Of a DNA stretch of 64,000 bases, positions 46,731 to 58,531 are shown in pieces. Source of the stretch: Karstenula rhodostoma CBS 690.94 (lineage: Eukaryota > Ascomycota > Dothideomycetes > Pleosporales > Didymosphaeriaceae); assembly GCA_010093485.1 (NCBI GenBank), contig MU001502.1:392057-456056 (forward strand), given 5' to 3'. The position numbers were made by a program, and so were the translations under genes. The notes below the pieces were generated by a model that was given only the letters and a program-made list of their open reading frames with translations, was not told where the DNA came from and did no database searches. How positions within the stretch are numbered: position 1 is the first letter of the stretch; each line of letters begins with the position of its first letter.

Positions 46731-47905
46731 ACTCTGGATTGCGTCAAGAGGCAAAGTTGAGCGGGCACGGTCCGAGTGGGTGAGTGAGCGAGCGGATGTC
46801 GTAGAATGGCGTTATTGTCGTGGTGGAGGCTGGTAGCACCTACTTCTTGACACCTACCTATGGTAGCTAGGTCGATTCTTAGTCAGCGCAGGTTTAGCCC
46901 TGTACGACGTTGCACTGCCAAGACGATTTATCCGGTTGCCATCAAACCCACAATACGGCCTTTTGGTCGGCGACACGGTAATGTAGTCGCCACGCAAGGC
47001 AGTCCGGAGTCTCGGGCTTTTGATACCTCTGCTCACCCTATGGCCAAGATGTTGTTTTCGCTTACAGAATACCTCGCAGGCTATCGTATGGTCGTTACGT
47101 ATTCATCTGCACGGCATAGTACAAGCGCCTGGGGCGAAAAGCACGAACTCCTGGGGCGTTAAAGAGGCAAAACACCGAACTCCGGCGGCACAGCATGAGA
47201 ACTATGGGTCCAAGCAGCAAATGGTTCGGAATTCGACTAACAATTGCTACACTTTGATTACTTTCCGTACACATCAACCTGGCAGCAATATACCCAACTG
47301 AGTCCGGGATGGCATGGGGCGAAAGGACGAGAGAATGCCCAGGTGATGCGGGCGCCGCCGGTGGCGTCGCCAAAGGCCAGCTGCCACGAGGGCTCAAGCG
47401 ACTGTAAGAAAATGTCGGGCTGGAAAAAGGTACGCAGGCCGAGGGCGTTGGTGAGGCGCAGCGCCAGCAGCAAGGCAAATGCGTTTTTGTCCGGGGCTGA
47501 TTGTCTGCATGGTTTACAATGAGATATATTGTATATTATCACATGAGGCAGGGGGGATATATAAAGCAGAGGGACAAGAAGGCGCGTTTGTGCTACCAAT
47601 GCACGAACAAAGGGTTACCAAAAAAGCGGCTAGGGCGCGCCCGGCGTCTGTGCGCAGCCTAACCAGAAAGGGCAATACAATGAGCCCTTGCTGCAAGAGC
47701 AGGCGGCCAATAGGACCTTGCGGAAGTCTTCTTCCGGACCGGAGCAGAGCCACTCGCTACCCGCGCGGCTCAAGTATATCACGTGTCTTAATTATACCCG
47801 ACTAGGTATAGTGTTCTTGGCCAAGTGCCATGACTAAGCAGATTTGCCACTCGCCATCGAATGGACGTCGACTCACACCACACCTGACAATGAAAACACA
47901 CGGCA
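46731..47905. other. intergenic region containing a Gpi10 relic
   Basis: 1175 bases between diverging genes. The promoters of the unrecognised gene and of the Aim9-like gene must lie at its ends. The only readable content is a fragment similar to the GPI mannosyltransferase Gpi10. Confidence 0.55.
47300..47495 (-). pseudogene. relic of GPI mannosyltransferase Gpi10 N terminus
   Basis: The minus-strand frame reads [20 protein letters not shown], then [15 protein letters not shown], then ITW and HPGL. This matches the first membrane helix and first luminal loop of Gpi10/PIG-B, the enzyme that adds the third mannose to GPI anchors in the ER. The match ends after about 65 residues; the sequence around ITW already carries extra and altered residues and no downstream helices exist. 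A complete enzyme would have some 550-700 residues, so this is a truncated copy. A full-length gene elsewhere in the genome is expected. Confidence 0.65.
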
Positions 47906-49707
47906 ATGCCATTAGCACGCTCTTTCGGGGCTATCCACAGAAGGCTATTCAACAGCGCCAAGACCTCTACTCTGGCACAGCCCTCGCGGGCTCTCTCCAT
48001 TACCAGTCGAGGCAAACCCATTAGCCGCGAAGAGCTATTCAACTACACCAACGGTCGCTTCCTCGCCAACGAGACGGAGGCCTGCAACCGCAGATATGTG
48101 CGATTCGACATTAATCAGCTGTGCGCTGTAGCTGCAGCAGCCGGCGGGAGTTCTTCACCTATTAAAGCGATTAATAAGATAGAGGGTGGTTTTAGCAAGG
48201 CCCTAATTATACTAAAAGAGGACGGGAGTGAAGTTATCGCTAAAATCCCCTTCTCTATTGCTGGGCCACCTAAGTATACTACTGCCTCTGAAGTAGCTGT
48301 TCTCAAATTCAGTAAGACTGCAACACCTAACACCTATTTATGATTTAATTGGCTCTCAGACTGACTATCGCTAATGGTAGTAAGTACCTATACTCGGGTC
48401 CCCGTTCCTAAAGTCCTAGCCTGGAGCTCTGACGCGTCGAACCCTGTTGGTGTCGAATACATAGTTATGGAAAAGGCTACCGGCCAACAGTTATTCACAA
48501 CTTGGAGCGCCATGACTATCCAAGAACAATTCGACCTTATAGAGCAATTGACGCAATTCGAGGCCGAATTGGCGTCAATTCAATTCCCCGCCAATGGAAG
48601 TCTGTATCTTTGCGAGTCGATGACAGACGGCGAGTCCTGGGTTGCTTTGGACCGGAATGTGGACTCTTCTGGACAATTCTGCATCGGACCGTCTTGCGAG
48701 CGAGCGTGGTCAGCTCAAGGAAAGATGATGGCGCCACCTTCTCAGGTCAACAACGGACCATGTAAGTTGGCCACGGTATGCATCGTTAGCTAAGCTGACG
48801 CAACTCTACAGGGCCAACCCTATCATCTTTTGGTCTTGCGCTCGTGGAGCGCGAAACGCTCCGCATTGAGCAACAGAGTCTAGTCTCTACCTCTGGTCCA
48901 CCCCGCGGGTCCGTCGAAGAACAGTTTTCCGTTCTAAACATGGCAAAGGAGGTCATGTCTAGGCTAGACACTGTGACGCTTATCAACAAGGTCTCGCGGC
49001 CAGTCTTGTGGCACACCGACCTCCATATGGGTAACATCTATAGCAAGCCTGAAGACCCAGCCAAGATCTACTCGCTCATTGATTGGCAGTCGATTGTAGT
49101 CTCGCCACTGTACCTACAGGCCCGCTTCCCAGAGTTCTTGTCGGTCGATGATGACTATGTCCTTGGCTTAACAGAAGAACCGAAGCTACCGCAGGACTAC
49201 CAAGACCTGGACGCCAATGACAAGAAGCTAGCCGAGCTCAAATTCGAGGATACTAAAATGTCCAAGTTCTACGAACTTAGCACTGCCAATCAGCACCTAC
49301 AGGCACATCATGCCTTTCTTATGCCACAGTTCACGCGAGAGCTCTTCATTCGGTGCGGAGAGGTATCCGAAGAGGGTGCGATACCGCTTCGTGCCTGCCT
49401 AATTGAGTTTGCCAACGCGTGGAGTGAACTGGGATTCCTAGGTGACTGCCCTTTTAACTTCAGCGAGGAGGATATACGTAAGCATGACCAGCAATTCCAG
49501 GACTACCGCGACTTTCACCGAGTTCAAGAAACAGCGAGGAAGCTTCTCAGCACCGACCCCGAGGGTTGGATATCTCCGCAGCTTGATTTCGCGGAACGAC
49601 AACGAATGAACACAGAACTATTGCAAGAACTCATGCGTAGGAGCAGCGAATACAACAAGACACCGGAAGAGATTCGGAGCATTTGGCCTTTTCGTGAGAA
49701 AGCATAG
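47906..49707 (+). CDS. aim9: Aim9-like mitochondrial phosphotransferase (APH fold)
   Basis: Three exons (47906-48311, 48381-48761, 48812-49707; introns of 69 and 50 bases) give 560 residues. Residues 1-37 are rich in Arg, Ser and Leu without acids (RSFGAIHRRLFNSAKTSTLA), a mitochondrial presequence. The kinase-like fold follows: a glycine-rich strand near INKIEGGFSKALII, the ATP-binding lysine in EVIAKIP, the hinge region near EYIVMEKATGQQL, the catalytic loop HTDLHMGN and the metal-binding LIDWQ. These features match fungal Aim9 and aminoglycoside phosphotransferase-like proteins of unknown substrate. Many fungi have expanded families of such proteins. The first exon uses more A/T-ending codons than the third, which is a little unusual. 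Confidence 0.88.
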
Positions 49708-51198
49708 GTGCGAATTCGAAGACATTCTGTTACAATGGTTGGTGGGAGACCTAAACTATGCCAAACCCTCTACCGAAAGCCGAATTTGAGAATGCGACTC
49801 GAATCATCTACCTTGAGGCGGAACAGGTCTGTTACAACTGTTCTAGGCATATAATACTAGGGTAGGCTGTCAGAATTTATGGTTCGGGGGAAATTCAACT
49901 TGCAGGGGAGATAGATTCTTGGTGGATTTGTTTAAACGATAGTGAAGAAGATTGCGCAAGTAGAAGATCGAGTTAACAAAGGGTTCGAGGTTGTTTGGCT
50001 AACAAGTGGAGGGGGGGTGGTGGTCGCTGAGATGCCCAATGTACTACACAAGACGCTGGTATTTATACTGCCTGGCATACGGAATTCTCGCAATCTGGTG
50101 TCGTGCTAACCCGATTCTCAGATTTGATATATACCCCCTTGGCCAGTTGCGGTCACGGATAGCTGGAAATAAAGTTGCTTCGCCGCATATCAGGGCGCAT
50201 GCTACGCGCTGGGGGTTGAAGTCCATTTGCCGCCAATGTGCACCCGGACCTTACTCCAAATGCGTAGTAAACCGCCGAGTGGGGCAAAATCAATTGGGTA
50301 GAGACGTTTGTTATGGATTGAGCACATGCCTATATATATTAGGGTCGAAGAAACACGCCATGTATCCCAGTACAAGCACTGTCTTGGCAAGCCCGATCTA
50401 GTCGGTCGGCGCCAAATTGTGCTAACCCTGTGCACGTAACGAGCTTAACATTATGCTACTGAAGTTCACCTTGTAACGCTCGCTCCCCACCAACAGCCTC
50501 GAAACTTTAACAACGCGTAACTCTACTAACACAGATCCAATTGAGGCTGCGCTTGCAGATGTGGGAGCCTGGAGCGTTGTCAGTGGTGTTGTCTCGTCGG
50601 TCGGTCGTTTCCGACGTGTGTTGTAGTTGCTGTACATAACTGGGTCGTCCGGAGACGCTCGTACTGGTGAGTCGTGATGCGTGTTTGACGTCCTCTGCGT
50701 CCACGGATTGGCCTGAACCAGCAGCTGTAGAGGTCGGTTAAGAATTCTTCGTTTTATCTTTACCTCTCTCTGTTCTTAGCACAGATGCATCCTCCCATGA
50801 CTTAGCACGTCGGGGTGTCAAACAGTCTGTCTCTTCCACCTTGCTGTCTGTGATCGCCTTAAGCAATCGCTGATCAGTGTTTGGTAGGCTCTATAGCACT
50901 GGTGCACAAAAGGAAAGTAGCTGAACTGATTACGATTGGATTACTTGATCATTGCTGTGTTCTCGAGGAAGAATTGTGTCTGCCTTTCGCGCTCTGTCAC
51001 CACCTGAACCCGGTCCATCTATCCCATCCCGTAAATACAATCCATACCCGGACAGCTCACCAAACCGCACCAATAAGCTTGTAAGAAGTCCACCAACGTA
51101 TTGTCTATCTTGAGGTAACTCGACTCAGGGTATACCACACGCGCAAACCAAATCATCCAGTTCTCCAGAATAGGCTCCGTCAATATCGCAGCCAGCAT
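49708..51198. other. intergenic region, no supported gene
   Basis: About 1.5 kb between the end of the Aim9-like gene and the 3' end of the small minus-strand gene. No recognisable coding region. Parts near 50000-50350 are AT-rich with short TATATA runs. Confidence 0.5.
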
Positions 51199-51621
51199 TC
51201 AAACCTGGTACTTCTTCGTCGCCGAATCATACGACACAATAACCTTGCCGTGGTAGTCATTTTCGTCTCTCGATGTGACCCTGGCATTCTCTGTGTTCTC
51301 GTACTCGACTAGCTTCGTTGCTGTCCCGGGCAGCAAGCCCTCCACAAAACTCTTCATGTGTGGCCCAGTCTTCCTGTACTTGTCGCCGCTGCCCTGGACA
51401 CCATTCCACACGGCGGTCAGGGACTGCACGTTGCTGGCTGCGGTGAAGAAAGACTTGACATCGGCGAGAGCCTCGAAGCCCGTCGTGGGGAATACATCGT
51501 CGACGGCGGACCCGACTTCGGCTTCGGAGTTGTATTCCAGGGCGATCTTTTTCTGCACGGCGCGCCCACGCCGCCTGCACCTCCCGGCCCCGGTCAAAAT
51601 CTCTATCGAAACATCGTACAA
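51199..51621 (-). CDS. small hypothetical protein, 140 residues
   Basis: A single open frame from ATG (51619-51621) to its stop. The second half has even composition and looks foldable (AVDDVFPTTGFEALADVKSF, then KSFVEGLLPGTATKLVEYEN). The first 30 residues are basic and may be an intronic read-through rather than the true N terminus. No family, signal peptide or membrane helix is recognised. Codon use is like that of real genes in the window, which is the main reason for keeping it. Confidence 0.5.
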   Translation of the reverse strand: MYDVSIEILTGAGRCRRRGRAVQKKIALEYNSEAEVGSAVDDVFPTTGFEALADVKSFFTAASNVQSLTAVWNGVQGSGDKYRKTGPHMKSFVEGLLPGTATKLVEYENTENARVTSRDENDYHGKVIVSYDSATKKYQV

Positions 51622-51942
51622 GCATTAAACATCACCACCAACCCGACCACTCCCACGCACCAACAAATAACACACCAAGTCCATTATTCAGATACCATGG
51701 CTCAGGCATCATCCGCAAATGGCTCGACCCAACCCGATCAACCCGTGTACCGATCACCACTCATCACGGAACCCGTTTCAAACCACCCCCATCGAAACCA
51801 TGCTAGCCGCCTGCCGCGCTGCTATCGCCAACGGTGACGACGTTAACGCTCATGACACGCATCCGCACCTAGGGTTCAACGAAGGACCAACACAACCGCA
51901 GGTAATAATCAAAAGTTCGACACAAATCGTGGTGGTAATCGA
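51622..51942. other. intergenic region with a possible decayed reading frame
   Basis: A plus-strand frame from about 51719 contains MLAACRAAIANGDDVNAHD, which resembles the end of an ankyrin-type repeat, but no complete gene follows because the receptor gene's 3' end lies at 51943. Probably a remnant. Confidence 0.3.
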
Positions 51943-53312
51943 TTATTGTCCATATGCCAAGTTCCTTGACTTGGCATTCTCAAAAGACGACGTCCCCAAT
52001 GTGCCAGCACTTACTTGCATATGTCCTTGCCCCTTCTTTTGCTCGAAGAGCTCCTCTTCTGACTCATTGCTAGTCAGACCTCTCTCCATCCTCGTGACAA
52101 ATCCAATGGATTGTTTCTTCGAGTCTCTCGTATTCTTCTGATCGCGAGATGAGAGCTTGTATGCTCTCTGCCCGGAAGCGTTCCCACTGCCTCCAGTGCT
52201 ACCTCCTGGCCTGAACTTGTTCCACAGCGGCTTCAGAGACGGGAGATTGACCGCGATAATGGCGAATTGGACTTCGAATGAAGCAACAATGACCATCTTT
52301 CCGACGTCTATCGAGGAATCCGTCGTCCCAGAGCTGACGGAGACCAATACAGGAAGGCGAATGATGGCCACAGTGACGGAGATGAGACCGAAGGCAAGGA
52401 CGGGGAGGATGGTGATTTTTCGGCGGAGTGTCATTTGGAGACCCCAAATCGTCGAGATTGGAAGGCAGAGGATATAGAAGTCGATGATGATATTCTGAAA
52501 ACACTTTTAGTATGTGGAAGAGGCTTGAGTGATGAGGTTTTGTCTAGCAGGAACTGGCTGAGACATACTAGAACAGGCGGAGTCAGCATGACAACTCGCG
52601 TGGAGAGGCATGTGACTTCTGGATGCAACATAGGATTGAGGATCTTCTCAAACGGTATGCATTGTAGTAAAATCATGAGCCTATAATGGTCAGCCACTTA
52701 CAGCTCCCGATAAATAACAGCGGCTCACTTACAAGCTCGTGAGGAAAATCGAGAGGAGCAGTGCAAACCCTGCGTAGACAGCGATCCGAAACCAGCGTGT
52801 GGGGGAAAGGCGCATGTAGAATAGAAGGAATGTTGCCTTGATGACATAGTGCGCTCCATAAATGACAATCTCCTCGATGAACGCAGTCTGTTCACGGTTA
52901 CCTTGCTATTTCCTCCTACCATTATAAGCTACCTACCCGAAGCAGGTCAAGGGACATGAAACTGCAATTCAAATTTCCTGGCCTGTTACAAAACGAACAA
53001 TTAGTTTTCGCTATGTGTAAAGGCAAGTCCCTCGTGCAAACTTACTTGCCACAACCCAAGTTGAGGAATAGCTGCAAAACAACTTGATGGACGATGCTGA
53101 CAACCTGCTGCAAGTAAGCGTCCAGTAGCCTTACAATTTCCGACTGTGAGCAAATCGTGGCTTACCAAAACAAAACACGACATTGTGTCATCCCAGCCCC
53201 AAGACTTCAAAATCAGCGCGCGGGAGTAAAACCAGGCAAGACATGACAGTACACCCATTACAAAAGTAATATAGGCGACGACATATGATGCCTCATACAA
53301 GCTGGTTGCCAT
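51943..53312 (-). CDS. Fung_rhodopsin-type seven-helix membrane protein (first copy)
   Basis: Six exons (53166-53312, 53046-53107, 52937-52982, 52733-52887, 52569-52680, 51943-52494) give 357 residues. Five introns of 49-74 bases all have GT...AG ends and their phases agree. Family landmarks are present in order: helix 1 YVVAYITFVMGVLSCLAWFY, the WGWDD motif, a short cysteine loop (LNLGCGK), EEIVIYGAHYVIKATFLLFY, the FYMRLSP turn, and VMLTPPVLNIIIDFYILCLP in helix 5-6 with LRRK after it. The cytosolic tail is polar. These fungal proteins resemble PTH11-type receptors and are thought to sense outside signals at the plasma membrane, but the ligand is unknown. A CFEM domain is absent. Confidence 0.88.
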
Positions 53313-54549
53313 GATTGCGACGTAGAGGTTGCCCGAATAGCTTGAAACCAGAATCGCATAGTTGGGCAAGAATGAACAATCCACAAAGCAAGAGAAGAAA
53401 AACGGTCAGTTCGACAGCAATGTGTTATAAAAAATTTGCAGCCCATTGAACCCAATCAAGGCAACTCCCTGCAGTGTCCCAGTGATGGGCCGCACTTGGT
53501 CTGAGCCGTCAGCGTTACATGCATATACATCCTACGCCCGACAAAGCTGGGGAACGATCTTCAGAGTTGCAAAAAGGAGGATTTCGGGCCTTTCCCTCCC
53601 CTTGTGAAGGCGGTGACTTTACCGCATTGCAACGCTTCACAGGCGTAAAGCGTGGTCATCGTGTTGGCTAGATTTTCGCTCGAGCGCGAAGGAACGCCGG
53701 ATTCATGCACGAGAGGAGAACCCAGCACAAGGATGCGATACCAAGCAATGAGCAATTATACAAAATCACAACGACGATTGATGATTTTAGGTATTTCTAA
53801 ACTTGTACGTATATATAACTGCTCAAAGCTATAGAATTTGCGACAGTGTATATCAAATGTTGATGAAGGATTAAAGTTAGTACCTCGCGCACTATATAGC
53901 CCGTGATTAATCGTTGGCCTGATATCTGTCCCGACGTTATAGATTACCACTAGAGGCCCTCTTGAAACATGGAATGCTCCCACCCGGAAGTAATTTTCTG
54001 CAATCTCTAGCCCTCCGCTGCCCCAGTACAGGGTTTCTTGCAGTAGTGGGCGCACGGTGTAGCTGTTAAAGGGACACAGTGGAGGAATGCCGGGAAAAAT
54101 CCACATGCCATAGCGTGCGTATCTCTACTGTGTATGCCTTTCCAGTACACACCAAGAATGAAGCGAGACAAGCGAGGGGATAGACAAGGTTTACGGTGCC
54201 TGATTATATCGTTTAGCTTACACCTGGACTCCTTTGATCTTTGAAACACGACCTATCAATCATGTAGTGAGCCTGAAGAGCAAAATGCTCCCTAGCCTAT
54301 GGTGGGTATTGTCTACAATTTTTGTGAGGACGAAGTGCAGCAATGACAGTTGCTAAGAGTACAAAGACTATCTACCTCGGTATATATTCAAAGTGTAACA
54401 TGATTGGAGGCGTCATCCCTGCATATCGCGCAGAGTCTAGCGGGGTCGCGTAACTGTCATTCGACAAGGAAAGCTAGAAGCCCCATATCTCCCCAACTTC
54501 GATATATAGCTTGATCCCCCTAGAAGATCCCTTTCCATAGCCTTTAAGG
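53313..54549. promoter_or_regulatory. divergent region between receptor gene and P450 gene
   Basis: About 1.24 kb between diverging starts. TATATA at 54503-54508 lies 42 bases before the P450 ATG; it may be a core promoter element with a very short 5' UTR. No gene is seen in between. Confidence 0.45.
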
Positions 54550-56251
54550 ATGGGGTTTCTTAGCACCCTCAACATAGACTGGTTATCTCTTACCGCTCTG
54601 GGAGTCGTTGGGCTCCTGAGTCTTCTAGTGTGGCGTCGATATTTCTCGGCCATCAGCGACATCCCCGGTCCCTTTGCCGCCTCCTTCACTCGACTCTGGC
54701 ATATGCGACGGATTCTCAAGGGTGACCAGAATCTAGAGTTGATCCGACTGCATGCGAAGCATGGTGTGTAACAAGGGGACATAGATTCCAGCACTTTGTT
54801 CTCACACATTATATAGGCCATTTCGTGCGTATGTCTTACGATGAGGTCAGCGTCAGCCATCCAGATGCGATCAAAAAAATCCTCCTGGCCACTCTACACA
54901 AGGTAATTCCGGCAACGACGACACCAACGCTCTTTCCCATGCCTAAATTGCGTCCAGGCGAATTGGTACAAAATCCACGCTTTACCAGATTACCGGTTTC
55001 AGTCTCCGATGAGCACAACGGATCCCAAAAAGAAGGTGGAAAAGTCAAAGTACATTGCCGGGGCGTACACGATCTCTAGCGTAGTGCGATCCGAGGAGTA
55101 CATTGACCAGGTCTTCGAAAGTTTTCTTGGCTGGCTCGATAGGTACGCAGATGAAAAGAAGCCCATGGATCTTGACAAATTCATCTCCTACGCAACCTTC
55201 GACGTAATCGGCGAGATCGTCTTTTCGAAGCAGTTCGGTTTTCTGGAGCGAGGCAAAGATGTTGGCAAAGCTATTGAGAATTCACTAGCGCTCAATGCTT
55301 ACGTTGCAGTTGCCGGATACTTTCGCTGGATCAACATCATGCTCTTGGCTAACCCTGTGGTAACATGGCTGTCCATAATGCCCATGGGCCATTTGTTCGA
55401 CACGACAAAGGCCGTCTTGGCAGACCGCGAAAAGAACTTCAATACTCGCCATGATGCGATACAATACTGGTTCAAGCAACACGAACAACATCCAGATAAG
55501 CTTACAATGAGAAAGATCAACACGCAGGCCCTTGCGGCCGTTGGCGCGGGATCCGACACCGTCGCTGCTGGCATCCAGTCTTTCATCTATCATATGATCC
55601 GTCACCCCGATGCATGGAGACGCGCTCATGCTGAAGTTGTCGAAGCAGCTAGCAATGGGTTTTGCAAAGACCAAATCGTTTCCTATGCCGATTCCCAACG
55701 ACTGACGTAAGTCTCTAAAGTCCTATCTCATGTACAGTACGTGGACTAACCAGTGAATAGCTTTGTGCAAGCATGCGTAAAGGAAGCATTGCGCATGTTC
55801 GGCCCTGTTCCAATGGGACTTCCCCGTATTGCTCCCAAGGGAGGCTTGGCTATTGGTGACCGCACGCTGCCTGAAGGTACTATTGTGTCGGTTAGTCCAT
55901 GGGTAATTCACCACTCCAAAGAGCTATGGGGAGAAGATGCGCGTTCCTTCAATCCAGATCGGTGGTTGAGCGAGGACTCCGCCGCGAAGGAGAAGTATTG
56001 GATTCCTGTACGTACACCCATACTTTCTTGTTCAATATTCTAACACATTCACGCAGTTTGGAGCTGGTTACGGTTCGTGTCCAGGACAGAATGTCGCGAA
56101 GGTCGAGCTTGCCAAGATTACGGCGACGATAGTCAGGGACTACAACATCGAATTTGTCGACGAAAAGCAGACATGGAAGTGGAAAGCTTATTTCACTGTT
56201 GTCCCCAACTCCTGGCCTGTCTTTATCGAGAAGGTGGCTCAACAGGACTGA
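54550..56251 (+). CDS. cytochrome P450 monooxygenase (pisatin demethylase-like group)
   Basis: Five exons (54550-54763, 54817-54902, 54958-55706, 55761-56007, 56057-56251) give 496 residues. An N-terminal membrane anchor is at residues 12-28 (LSLTALGVVGLLSLLVW), followed by the proline-rich hinge DIPGPFAA. Further landmarks are the helix-C region (PMSTTDPKKKVE), oxygen-binding AGSDT in helix I, the ExxR motif in KEALRMFGP, FNPDRWL, and the haem loop FGAGYGSCPGQN with the cysteine ligand. The enzyme should sit in the ER membrane and oxidise a small hydrophobic molecule. Fungal P450s with this pattern act in detoxifying plant phenolics or in secondary metabolism; no other biosynthetic gene is adjacent, so a detoxification role is a little more likely. 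Confidence 0.92.
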
Positions 56252-56505
56252 ATTCTTTTGGAATCCGATCAATGGCATTTTATCCCTTCACTCTTTCTTC
56301 ATGGAACCGTATTGCAGCATTAGCGGGGATGATGGACTGTGATAGACGAGTAACAGTAAATATCGCTGGTGACTGTTACAATGTTTCACTTGCTGGGCTA
56401 AGCTCCAATAGATTTAACTACTATATATTAAGTATGAAGGAAGAAAGCAGATAAGTAACCCCATCAAGCTCGCTACATACCACCTCCGCCCCAGCCTCAC
56501 CTCAA

Positions 56506-58531
56506 CTAACCCTTACCTCCGTCGTCCGCATGATCCCCCCCCACAACGCCGCCCCCACAGCTCTCCTCGCTCCCAATCCGCCTGATCGTCTTCTCCTCCT
56601 CGCTCTCCTCGCACGTCTCCCCGCTCGTAACGCTAACCGCATACCCGCCCCTCGCCCCGCCAACAACAAGCTCTACGGACCTTTCCACCTCGCTCGTCGC
56701 CTTGCTGTGCGCCCGCGGCCACCCCGCCTCAAACTCCCGGTCAAACGGCGGAACCGTAAACGTCGACGTGAAGTTCGTGAATGAGGTGAACATTGTGAGA
56801 TTGGAGGGGGTCCGGCTGTGTGCACGCGAGCGCATGGTGGAGGGTGCTTCGAAGAGGTCGAAATCGAGGTCGGACGTGTGGTCGTGGAAGCGGGCGGGCT
56901 TGGGGCGCGGCAGGGAAAGGAAGGTGGGCGTGCTGTAGGACTGTGGGTAGGGCGATGGCGGCGGCGAGTCTGCGTCGGGGTGGTGGTGGTGGTGTGGGGG
57001 TTTGGCGGACGAGGAGCGGCGGGTGGGGGAGAGGCTGGAGAAGAAGTCGGAGACGGTGGCGAGGAGGGGCTTGAGGGTGGGCAGGCAGGCTGCTGTCATG
57101 CTGGAGGTCATTTCGACGCTTTGGGTTGCTCGTCAGCGCCGTCGTTTGTGTTTGGTTTCGCTCGTTGCCGACAACGACTGCTCGATGAAAGAAAAGAACT
57201 TGACGAAGAACAAAGCAGAGTAACGCAGAGTAACGCAGAGCAACGCAAGACAAAACCCCACCAGGTCACCCGCGATCTCTCGACCCCGACAATCACGAGC
57301 ACACCCGTCCACGAGGCCCAACAAATTTATATCCTGCCGCCCACAGGTCGAGCCTCAAAGCGGCAAATTAACAAACCATTACCATGCCCACGGGTCGCCG
57401 TGGTACACGGCGTAGCAACTGTGCGACCACCTGCGACACGCGCGCATCCCCGTCGCAATCTTGCACCATGCAAATCTGCAGCTAAGGCACATAACACAGA
57501 AACGGGAACGGTGAAGTGGGAAAGTGGCGGAACTTACACGCTACAAATGCATATCGTTGCGGCATGGCTGTCAGGCTGTTCAGCTGGGAGTGCGATGGAG
57601 GCGGGAGGGGTGGGGCGCCTTACGTGAATGGGAATGTGGTGTTGCGCAGATTGTATACCTTGACGAGTCTGATGATGGCAGCGACGGTGGAGCTGGGTTT
57701 GTGGGTGAGCGTGGGCAAGTGTGTGGTGTGAGTGGGCGTACATGAGGCCGAGGCTTGTTACCGTGATTCGGGGTATCAGGAAGAGCTTGTTGCGGATGGC
57801 GTGGTGCGAGCATAAGAACGTACACATGGGAAGAACGGCGAAGACGAGACTCGTAGCGGCATTGATCGCTAGGTATGGTTAGCACCAGTACGTCGATGGG
57901 GTGCGGACTTACCATTGTAGAAAACAATCACATTGTTGAAGGCATCGTACTGTATGCATCGAGCATCTACCCTGCGTTCGGGTTCCCACGCTGCTCCGAC
58001 TGGTACGCATTGGAAAAGCACGGTGGCAAACCAGGCGAGCCCTGCTGATGCGACAATGGCGGCTATAATATATAGGAATCGCCTGTAACTTGTCCTCTTG
58101 ACAGTACGAAGAAGCAAGCAGGTGGCAGAGGTCTTCGTAGCCGTGATACTGATGATGAAAAAGATATCAAAGATCCAGAGAAAAGGGCTTTCGGTTTGGC
58201 TGTCCCCATTCGTGAAACTTTCCCGCTGGTCGGAAACGTCGATGTGAACCAGAGATGCCAGAGCGACAACCGAGCCCATCTATCAACACTCGTCAGCTAT
58301 ACTGCAACGGATTTGATTGGAATTACCTACCGCAGCCCCTAGTATAAGCCAGTCATCGATGGCGAAGAAGCGAAGTAGTCTTGTACGCGTGTAGACTCTG
58401 AGCGAGAAGATCAACAGCGCGAATGAAACCAGCGTAGCGGCAATGGCAAGATAGGAATGCTCCCTGCTGTAAGTCAAGGCTTGGATGCTCACGGGTTGAG
58501 TATGCAGCGCCTGTCTGACACCGACATGCAT
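56506..58531 (-). CDS. Fung_rhodopsin-type seven-helix membrane protein (second copy)
   Basis: Six exons (58331-58531, 57913-58279, 57742-57868, 57624-57692, 57538-57567, 56506-57118) give 468 residues. The fifth exon has 30 bases and the fifth intron 419, against about 50 for the rest. Landmarks: SLRVYTRTRLLRFFAIDDWL then ILGAAMGSVVAL, ISITATKTSATCLLLRTVKR, the cysteine loop (FQCVPVGAAWEP), YNAINAATSLVFAVLP, STVAAIIRLVKVYNLRNTTF, and SVVEMTSSMTAACLPTLKPL in helix 7. A long Ser/Pro/His-rich cytosolic tail follows. The protein is a plasma-membrane receptor-like protein of unknown ligand. It is quite different from the first copy, so the two are not a recent duplication. The 3' exon's first acceptor is less certain than the others. 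Confidence 0.82.

Noticed and set aside
56818..57627. 269-residue plus-strand frame
   Set aside because: Opposite the tail exon and long intron of the second receptor gene; Gly/Val/Arg-rich shadow composition.
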